The notes under the pieces: model-generated
Databases searched by the model: none
The model's input: only the letters and a program-made list of their open reading frames with translations
What the model was told of the DNA's origin: nothing
Part shown: positions 61,501 to 64,000 of the stretch, one piece after another
How the letters are laid out: each line of letters begins with the position of its first letter
Position numbering within the stretch: position 1 is the first letter of the stretch
Assembly: GCA_965205235.1 (NCBI GenBank)
Contig: CBDBGD010000007.1
Coordinates: 186,001-250,000, forward strand
DNA: 64,000 nucleotides
DNA from: CBDBGD01 sp965205235
GTDB lineage: Bacteria; Chloroflexota; Dehalococcoidia; Lucifugimonadales; UBA1127
Reading direction: 5' to 3'
Translations under genes and position numbers: made by a program

Positions 61501-64000
61501 GTCAATGGCGACACCGACAGGGAGCCTTCGGAGACCTTCACAGTAACCCTCAGCAACCCGGCCGGAGCCGGAGCCGGCGACGCCACTCTTCAGCGTGACC
61601 GGACTACGGTACAGGTCACCGTGCTCAACGATGAGCTTCACCCCACCTTCACCGAGAACTGCTGTACCTTCGACCTGGCGGAGAACGCCGACGGCAGCGT
61701 TACGGCGGTGGCAGTGGGCACGGCGTCGGCCACCCCTTCCGTCGAGGGTAACACCGTGATGTACTCCATCACCGCGGGCAACGACGACGGCAAGTTCGCC
61801 ATCGACTCGGACACGGGCGCCATCACCTATACCGGCAGCGGCGAGGACTACGAGTCCTTCACCGATGACCCCAACGTCGATAACGATGGGCCTGATTTTG
61901 CCTTCACGCTGACCGTGCGCGCCATCGACGAAACGGCCAGCACTGACGTCACCGTGACCATCCGGGTCACCGACGAGTACCCGACCGACGCCACCATTGC
62001 CACCACGGCGACGAACGGCGAGGTCGCGGAGGGTTCGGACATCACGATCACGGTGACGCTGGACGAGAACGCGCCGGCAGGTGGGGCCACAGTGGTCTGG
62101 TATATGTCGAGCGGCAGTGCGCCGGTGGGCGTGCCCAGCGAAGACCTGGACGCCATCACGGCCTCGACCAACGACAGCGGCGACTACGTCACCACAATTG
62201 GCGGGGGGGCCAAGGTGGCAACCATTACGCTGGGCGCCGCCGCGGACAGCGTGGTGGAGCATACCGAGCACATCGAGCTGGTCGTGGACAGCGTGGCGTG
62301 CACGGGCTGCGGCGCCGGCGGCTCCTTCACCCCCACTACGGACTTCCTGGAGTTCGTCATCACCGACAAGACCACCATAGACAGCCTGGCCATCTCCGCG
62401 GAGACGCCCATCCGCGAAGGCACAGCCCAGGAGAAAGGGCCGGGAGAGTCCACGGTCACCGTCACCGCAACCTCCGATCCCGCCGTGACGCTGGCGCGCG
62501 ACGTGACGGTGAAGGTGGTCAGCGGCGGCGGAACGGCAATGGCTGGAACGGACTACACGGCATTGGACGCCACGGTGACCTTCACCGGCGGCACGGTGGT
62601 GGGCACCGGCGCGGAAGACAGCCCGGCGGCGACGGCAACGACGGCGCTGAACGCCATCGTGGACTCCGTCGAAGAGAGCGACGAGACGGTGACGCTGACG
62701 CTGGCGGCGGTATCGCCGGCGGACCGGGCATACACCCTGGGCACCACGCCGCCCTCGACCGAAGTCACCATCACAGACGACGACGGCCCCATCAGGATTA
62801 TGGGCTTCGCGGTCGTGGACGACGAGACGACCACTGCCGTCAACGAGGCAACCGCCGCCATACCCGAGGACGGCGGCCAGCGCACCTACACCGTGGAGCT
62901 GTCCAGGGCGCCGGATTCGACGTTGCAGATCCCCATCGCCGTGACGCTGGCCGGCGTCAGTCCCGGCAACCTCCTCACCTTCTCCTGCGCCGTTCCCTCG
63001 ACGGCCTGCGCCAACGTCGCCGCAGACGAGACCACGGGGACTCTCACGGTCACCTCGGTCGCCGACACCTCCATTACCGGCCGGCAGGCCGTGGTGGCGA
63101 CCATCCAGCCGCCCACCGGAGTGGTGCTCGCCAGCGGCGTATCGGAGAGCATCGCTCTCCAGCGCGACGACGACGATCACCTTGTGGCCGCCATCGCGCA
63201 GGAGTCCTATGCCGCCGACGAGGGCGACAGCGTCGACGTCGTGGTAACCGTGCGGCTGCCGGCCGGCGAGACCGCCAAGAGTCTGCTGAGCAACGCCACC
63301 CTGACATTGGCGAGCGAGGCAAGCAACCCGGCGTCCGCCGCCGCAGGCGACTACACCGCCGTCAACGCGACCATCACGGTGCTCGCGCGCCAGTTCAGCG
63401 GCAACACCGTCCTGTCGTACACCACCACGGTGCAAACTACCGAGGACGCGGCGGGTGAAGACGACGAGACCTTCGAGTTGAAGCTGACCCCCGGCGACTC
63501 CCGCATCAGCACGACGGGGCAGACCGCGGCGGCCACGGTTACCATCCGCGACGACGATCGCGCCGCTGCCCTTGCAGCCACCGGCGCTCTCACCGCCAGC
63601 CCGGCCACCATCGCCGAGGAGGGCGCGACGGCATCCACCATCACCATCACGCTGAACGGTCCGGCAAGGCCGGAGACTTCATTCGCGTGGGCGGTCAGCG
63701 GCGGTGGTGTCACCTCCGGCGACTTCACCCTCGCCGCCGGAACGGGTACAACCCTGATGCCGGACGCGGGCGGACTCAGCGGCACGGTCACCTTCGGCAC
63801 CGACTCCAGCGCCGCCACCCTCACGCTCACGGCGGTCGACGACAGCAGGGTCGAGGCGGACAGCGAGACGCTGACCTTCACCCTCAGCGCCGTCTCCGGC
63901 GGCATATCGGTGCCCGCCGATACCGCCGTCACCATAGGCATAAGCGACAACGACGGGCCGGTCCTCGTTTCCGGCAGCGCCTCGCTCGAGCTGCTTCGCC
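46522..64000 (+). CDS. Giant secreted multidomain surface protein, C-terminus outside window
   Basis: Open from ATG 46522 to the right edge without a stop: more than 5,800 codons. Residues 1-33 are a signal peptide (MIGVLKKPLPRLLAIAIALV ... QASA/QE). Order after it: SwmB-like domain (~38-135); fn3 and Calx-beta-like repeats (~150-1090); five DYDxDDDGLIEV / GLUG / fn3 modules beginning at residues ~1096, 2150, 2619, 3093 and 3584; a CARDB-like segment (~4062); cadherin-like repeats (~4174-4800); and a Calx-beta array (~4800 onward). The aspartate-rich DxDxDG loops should bind calcium. Probably an exported adhesin or cell-surface fibre. Anchor and export signals are not visible. Long antisense frames here are compositional artefacts. 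Confidence 0.88.
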   Translation, partial: MIGVLKKPLPRLLAIAIALVAVLALFAIEQASAQENAPPAISSATIYQNTLDVFYDRDLDESQVPPLSAYVVRINSNLTDITSVAVSSRKVTLTLEDSAEDADDDVRLTYRANAQPTLRSAAGVNAETVRNHPVSVLTAGVVEPEPTPEPEAAEQVSGQAADDFVPTGFSASLLNNGVRFTWNPPSSGTVKNYELRWDTDSHLVDTTDVETVAGDADHLRVDVRQGAGFTVWAQVRAQASDNSWGPWSYVLKGTGNAPGSRLKPAKPNAPSLVGGDGKLTVTWTAPADNGNSITRYKVRHRRAGTTDWTEFRNAWRIADGGDLSYVISGLTNGVSYEVGVQADGLAGSSPWSESTTGTPSDEVPPAVPDGFSAARGNTNTSLFLRWNHKTGATSYHIQYARNSTFTIGVGTTDVSVPAEPPTQMTHYLDGLMTSRQYFIRVASENAGGRSGWSAVVQERPRNVAVVEPVAASVAEGDAAQFRFSLSPSNLERTITYDIAMSGDFGVRAATGRTITLTGSETLDLATTDDVSTEPDGSITVTITGVSGNDYLLGTPGSATVAVQDAGAPGLPVAVPDGFSVAYGNTHTNLFLRWNHKTGATSYHIQYATDSAFTTGVGTADVSVPAEPPTRMTHYLGLPTRTPDRTQYWIRIKSENADGGRSDWSAVKSEWLSDVVVVEPVADSIYEGSAAQFRFSLSPRVEPDRTITYRIAVDGDFGVSAATGRTIIVDGTTGTGTITLATTDDVATEPDGSITVRITAISGHRYFFGTPSSATVAVKDAGLGPTATVAADSATVTEGAAAGFTVTLSRAPLADVAVSYGITVDGDYGVSAATGRTVAISSGATTGTITLPTTDDSVGEANGSVTVTLATGTGYVVGTGNSASVNVIDDDADIIPTNFRAEVRPNGLRYRWNAPSSGTVRAYELRWDRDRDPETGATTVSLESSTLRHDLLRGTNALVSAQVRAQDDSDGTWGPWTHVLYGVGNFEANRRVPDTPAAPTVTPGDGQLTVTWTAPNDNRYSIIRYWVRHGDEDGGEDGSGAWEEDRRAWLIADGGPLSHTITGLTNGETYDVQVLADSLAGQSDWSASTSATLVANDYDNDDDGLIEVDSLARLNAIRWDPDGAGLVVDDTNTAGLDEAAAYAAVFPNPAPGMGCGDTGCTGYELTADLDFDTGAAGDRTDDEFANVDDMGTTDTGDDVARGWEPIGGQSGAFSATFEGNGHTIANLFIDRGSTIRVGLFARLHNATVRNLTLTGAGVTGNDWAGILAGRTYLTTVISGVSVSGDVTAGGDFAGGLVGQTSNNTTIEDSSASGSVTGNEYLGGLVGSNAGEISRSRSSANVSGDRNSDSEYLGGLVGYTYGSITASFATGSVGPLDSGDGVDSAGGLVGEIGQNPTPIAITSSYATGAVTGNKDVGGLIGKDSGAASRIVASYATGSVTGSEDVGGLIGTISGASGSVVASYATGAVTGTTNTGGLFGSADNSTTVTDSYWDTESSGQSTSAGGVGKTGAELRAPTGYTGIYASWNLDLDNADGDDDLATGGDDPWDFGARYNYPTLKVDFNGDGTTTSAEFGKQKGPGPVGNLAAALNAGNNLVARWDAPTDAGDGEPTVRYAGRYSADGGSTWTDFGPQSGRTYTINRPEDAPYQFEVWAISREAAHTRSAPASVTSAGVAPPVAPGGFSVTPGRTHVELRLRWNRVTRASSYVIEYATNDAFTEGVVAATFRAGDSPPHQYTRYIGGLSAETQYWVRVASVNSVGQGDWTPAVSVRTVPIVSVVPGESPITEGTAAQFTILASGPPTVNVEVSLTVSGGAAFGVTAETRTVTLPAGVSVATITVATAGDAVAEQADDVTVTVDSGAGYAISRDWGSASVRVNDDDGGLNAPANVRVVPGISGDLVGEEVPRATYVLTWDAPEGNPSSAITGYELQEAGVEDFSRFITTKEFGADRRTHTARKGNDPQPSNRDHPNLRLKETAYFRIRALTGTGDDVVAGPWSPVVFATANELTNPQVTASELDEGETVFPPLAPDVIAVAGDGSLSVYWGIPALRTGSGKGHTIVAYDLRYRAGSAGAWTTIENVWIEGSGLQKVEFVSPSNNQAYDLQVRAYGMASHNDCAALSQDTFVPKNTALPADKCAVAAGHWSSIVTATPADYDEDDDGLIEVRNLAQLNAIRYDLDGDGVVTDDPSTTGTNEFTEYTNAFHYPALAQGCPDTGCTGYELAADLDFDENGDAVRNDTWNTGAGWQPIGYFSDDGDATNDAAFTAVLEGNGHTISNLFISRSGADYVGLFGHASFADIRNLGLENVDVTGGNSVGGLAGWNEGGAIGASYVTGSVSGVDNVGGLVGQNNGAITTSYSAAAVTGTGSNAGGLVGVNGELGSILVSYSTGAVTGVDKVGGFAGSNWETIETSFSTGAVIGTGSEVGGFTGSARDTDDGFEVEGSFADNYYDIETSVVTKGVGDWLRVEGVEGIATVRLRTPMGYTGIYADWNVDVDGDLTADDPWDFGANYNYPTLRNTGGNQKGPGPVGDLAAALNIDGNMEVTWSAPTETGDGTLTGNYAGRYSTDGGSTWTAIAPQSATTYTIASPQAGTTYRIEVWAIGQGAAHTRGGPASVTYMLGAVDYDSDDDGLIEVDSLARLNAIRWDLDGDGEVDDDTNDARYAAVFLDSAPGMGCPDSGCTGYELTADLDFDTGTAGDRTDDDYHNGGAGWQPIGYFSDDGNATNDAAFTADFEGNGHTIANLFINRGSADYVGLFGYASFVADIRNLGLESVDVTGANNVGGLAGWNEAGAISASYVTGSVSGVDNVGGLVGQNNGSITTSYSAAAVTGTGSNAGGLVGFNGELGSILASYSTGAVTGVDKVGGFAGSNWDTIETSYSTGAVSGTGSEVGAFTGSGRNTDDGFEVEGSFGDSYYNIETSVVTRGVGDWVLVTGVEAMTTDRLRTPTGYTGIYADWNVDVDGDFTADDPWYFGENYYPALKVDFNGDGTATAAEFGKQREPGPVSNLAAALNSDGNVVVTWSAPTDAGDGTLTGNYAGRYSADGGSTWTAIASQSATTYTIASPADTTHQIEVWAIGQGAAHTRGAPASFTLGITADYDEDDDGLIEISNLAQLNAIRYDLDGDGVVTDDTSTTGTNELTEYAAAFPDRLPGMGCPDADHDDDPNTAAQPVCIGYELTADLDFDENGDGNRNDTWNTGAGWQPIGVFSDDGDATNDAAFTADFEGNGHTIANLFINRGSADYVGLFGYASFVADIRNLGLESVDVTGRNIVGGLAGWNEGAISASYVTGSVSGVNNVGGLAGQNNGSITTSYSAAAVTGTGSNAGGLVGFNGELGSILASYSTGAVYGVNKVGGFAGSNWHTIETSFSTGAVSGTGSEVGAFTGSARDTDDGFDVEGSFGDSYYDMDASVVTRGVGDWVLVTGVEAMTTVRLRMPTGYTGIYADWNVDVDGDLTADDPWDFGLARNYPALKVDFNGDGTATSAEFGKQRGPGPVGSLAAALISESSLEVSWTAPTETGDGTLSGNYAGRYRAGRGSTWTAFNATGATTYTITSLQSGTSYQIEVWATGQGAAHTRGAPASVTLGATTDYDIDDDGLIEVDSLAKLNAIRYDPDGDGVVTDDTTTTGTNEFAEYAAAFPDRLPGMGCPDTGCTGYELTADLDFDESGDGAITSADAAYWNAGAGWQPIGSFTAVFEGNGHTISNLFISRSSADDVGLFGSSGSGAVVRNLGLTGVSVTGGDRTGAVAGANSGEIRFSYAVGSVSGSDDVGGLAGSNASGGVIAGSYAAVAVSGSGDRVGGLVGDNAGNITAGYATGSVTGTNSVGGMVGRHAGGRITASYATASVTGISNAGGLIGEVSGDTATVTSSMWDIETSGLTIGVGSDDADGNGAIDGAETRTGGVFGLTDAELRSPTGYDPGSFFSDWNVDVDGAPGSDDPWDFGAAHNYPVLKVDFNGDGTATWEEFGLQREPGPVQDLLPTRSTSELRVTWNAPADSGSVLAAQVTYEYRTSTDAGDTWDPWTATTATSFTIQNPAAGAFYLFQVRAVSDAAHKGAVEQKGDGTDLGIRVNLWRTIVPAGQKFQIRAWVTNQGSVNTLATTLRYYYSADGTLATTQLGDAAVPALDANGGSAAFEERFTAPEELGDYYYGACVVAVAGEPVTDNNCVFRLLTVRNFEPQFVNQPPVTFTLAENTGADHTVGTVTATDEDAADTLTAELTGTDASSFTIATTPDDDTSNARLIIDIKTKANVTYNFEDKSTYSVTVEVTDSRGGSASLPVTIKLTDVGPSFTEDAPVRTVAEGAPAVRNVGAPITVSTTGSGPLNAVLSSTATSGTDHNSFTLTTTPSADGKSASIQIATAMGVTFDYEDKSSYAVTITVTDGGGEMASVPVTVNVSDIGPVFAEAAPVVREVLEDTPEGQRLGAPISVSTTGNGPLTATLTGTDAGSFTISPTSSGAAAADNAMAIQLLTASGTTFDYETKSSYSVTITVTDRDGETALAAVTISVIDQDESLPSVAPAPTVVWVTDTTARLTWGSPVRPGNSYRLRFIRSDATNKDDDSAWSSSFRTAGATSHTIIGLTAATEFDVQVRSEVEEGGGRIRARGPWSQTTTLTTIAGKIPNQSLNGRGATATVDLSRVFGAGDTLTYTVAPAGVGGATLSVSGSTLTLATPGDGSPLAATPPGGATITVTATDSLGDATSTVFTLTVTRGHNAPVLEAVRDRTYYITEDITPFGISAADADGDAVTFEVSGLPDGLSYDQATGQVSGAVSTGSFSDNRVGDYTVTVTATDNDTPAQSAAITFTIAVKVGLSVEAVSINEGDSGTSVMTFTIRKAGSDFSLTPVRVNWATEDGTATAAGQDYTAASGAVAPFYGLQSTQTVSVTVNGDGDAEIDETLAVVLSDPSDNALIISGSGRAEGVIRNDDGRAIGLGQASVSVDEGDEGTTTVELTVRANPAPRQTTTVDWATEDGTATAGEDYVAGSGTLTFNRDEATNTIAITVNGDTDREPSETFTVTLSNPAGAGAGDATLQRDRTTVQVTVLNDELHPTFTENCCTFDLAENADGSVTAVAVGTASATPSVEGNTVMYSITAGNDDGKFAIDSDTGAITYTGSGEDYESFTDDPNVDNDGPDFAFTLTVRAIDETASTDVTVTIRVTDEYPTDATIATTATNGEVAEGSDITITVTLDENAPAGGATVVWYMSSGSAPVGVPSEDLDAITASTNDSGDYVTTIGGGAKVATITLGAAADSVVEHTEHIELVVDSVACTGCGAGGSFTPTTDFLEFVITDKTTIDSLAISAETPIREGTAQEKGPGESTVTVTATSDPAVTLARDVTVKVVSGGGTAMAGTDYTALDATVTFTGGTVVGTGAEDSPAATATTALNAIVDSVEESDETVTLTLAAVSPADRAYTLGTTPPSTEVTITDDDGPIRIMGFAVVDDETTTAVNEATAAIPEDGGQRTYTVELSRAPDSTLQIPIAVTLAGVSPGNLLTFSCAVPSTACANVAADETTGTLTVTSVADTSITGRQAVVATIQPPTGVVLASGVSESIALQRDDDDHLVAAIAQESYAADEGDSVDVVVTVRLPAGETAKSLLSNATLTLASEASNPASAAAGDYTAVNATITVLARQFSGNTVLSYTTTVQTTEDAAGEDDETFELKLTPGDSRISTTGQTAAATVTIRDDDRAAALAATGALTASPATIAEEGATASTITITLNGPARPETSFAWAVSGGGVTSGDFTLAAGTGTTLMPDAGGLSGTVTFGTDSSAATLTLTAVDDSRVEADSETLTFTLSAVSGGISVPADTAVTIGISDNDGPVLVSGSASLELLR
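49807..51540 (+). repeat. DYD/GLUG/fn3 module 1
   Basis: First of five modules: opens DYDNDDDGLIEVDSLARLNA, continues with CGDTGCTGYELTADLDFD, FEGNGHTIANLFI, GLUG repeats (GGLVG type) and TGYTGIYASWNLDL, then fn3. It is longer and more diverged than modules 2-5 and separated from them by ~1.4 kb of fn3/Calx-beta sequence. Confidence 0.75.
52969..58680 (+). repeat. Four tandem ~1.4-kb DYD/GLUG/fn3 modules (2-5)
   Basis: Modules start at 52969, 54376, 55798 and 57271 (spacings 1407, 1422 and 1473 bp). Each has DYDxDDDGLIEV, a paired-cysteine block CPDTGCTGYEL, GWQPIG, FEGNGHTIxNLFI, GLUG repeats, ADWNVDVDGD and an fn3 ending PASxT. Modules 2-4 are near-identical at DNA level over long stretches (for example around 53600, 55010 and 56480), pointing to recent duplication or gene conversion. 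Confidence 0.85.

Noticed and set aside
60193..63435. 1,080-codon minus-strand open frame
   Set aside because: Antisense shadow of the cadherin and Calx-beta region, with biased composition and no recognisable family.
1..64000. tRNA, rRNA or att sites marking element ends
   Set aside because: No tRNA-like cloverleaf with a conserved TTCRANTC arm, no rRNA core sequence and no paired direct repeats flanking the mobile module were found by reading.

Overview
Organism and overall nature. The window is GC-rich DNA with dense, well-spaced coding and ordinary bacterial ribosome binding sites (AGGAGG). The T4SS module with PrgI-like and replication-relaxation-like proteins, together with the giant fn3/GLUG/Calx-beta surface protein, looks most like a Chloroflexota (Dehalococcoidia-like) genome carrying a large conjugative element. 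That placement is an inference; no rRNA, tRNA or core marker gene is present to prove it.

Layout. (1) 1-2.9 kb, minus strand: a phosphorothioation-type island, HigA-like regulator - cysteine desulfurase (DndA/IscS type) - DndC - start of a DUF262 protein that runs off the left edge. (2) 3.2-13.8 kb, minus strand: a tightly coupled conjugation operon containing a secreted protein, VirB6-like channel protein, VirB2-like pilin, PrgI-like membrane protein, a second small pilin-like protein, VirB4 ATPase, TraG/TraD coupling ATPase and a replication-relaxation-like protein. (3) 13.8-14.3 kb: divergent control region with two 31-bp direct repeats. (4) 14.3-33 kb, plus strand: replication and DNA-processing module with a DNA-binding coiled-coil protein, DnaG-like primase, Rad52, DUF7007-like, TSCPD, Cas4/RecB-like nuclease, a DUF2958 gene split by a complete group II intron, SSB, RadC, DUF6094 methyltransferase and SNF2 helicase, followed by a PRTRC cassette (C, B, A and ThiF plus three unassigned proteins). 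PRTRC components are prokaryotic homologues of ubiquitin, E2, JAB deubiquitinase and E1. Most gaps in this module carry a GC-rich stem-loop 30-100 nt before the next start codon.

(5) 33.5-35.9 kb, minus strand: small protein, SWIM zinc-finger protein and a LivK-type binding lipoprotein. (6) 36-39.2 kb, plus strand: a vWA - PP2C phosphatase - protein kinase triad (TerY-P-like). (7) 39.2-41.5 kb, minus strand: two membrane proteins and a MarR regulator. Promoters ahead of the triad and of one membrane protein share a 19-bp motif (17 of 19 identical), and a TTGCA-type inverted repeat lies upstream of marR, suggesting one regulon. (8) 42-43.6 kb: small genes including a frameshifted DUF2513 gene and an XRE regulator. 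(9) 43.7-46.2 kb, minus strand: a one-protein GAF-PAS-histidine kinase-receiver-winged-helix sensor. (10) 46.5 kb to the right edge, plus strand: one uninterrupted reading frame of more than 5,800 codons encoding a secreted repeat protein, preceded by a 12-C homopolymer.

How the parts work together. Regions 2-4 read as one mobile element: transfer apparatus, DNA replication and recombination, and a ubiquitin-like conjugation cassette. No integrase, relaxase of a classical family, ParA or att site was found, so plasmid versus integrative element cannot be decided. Regions 1 and 6 are candidate defence or stress modules.
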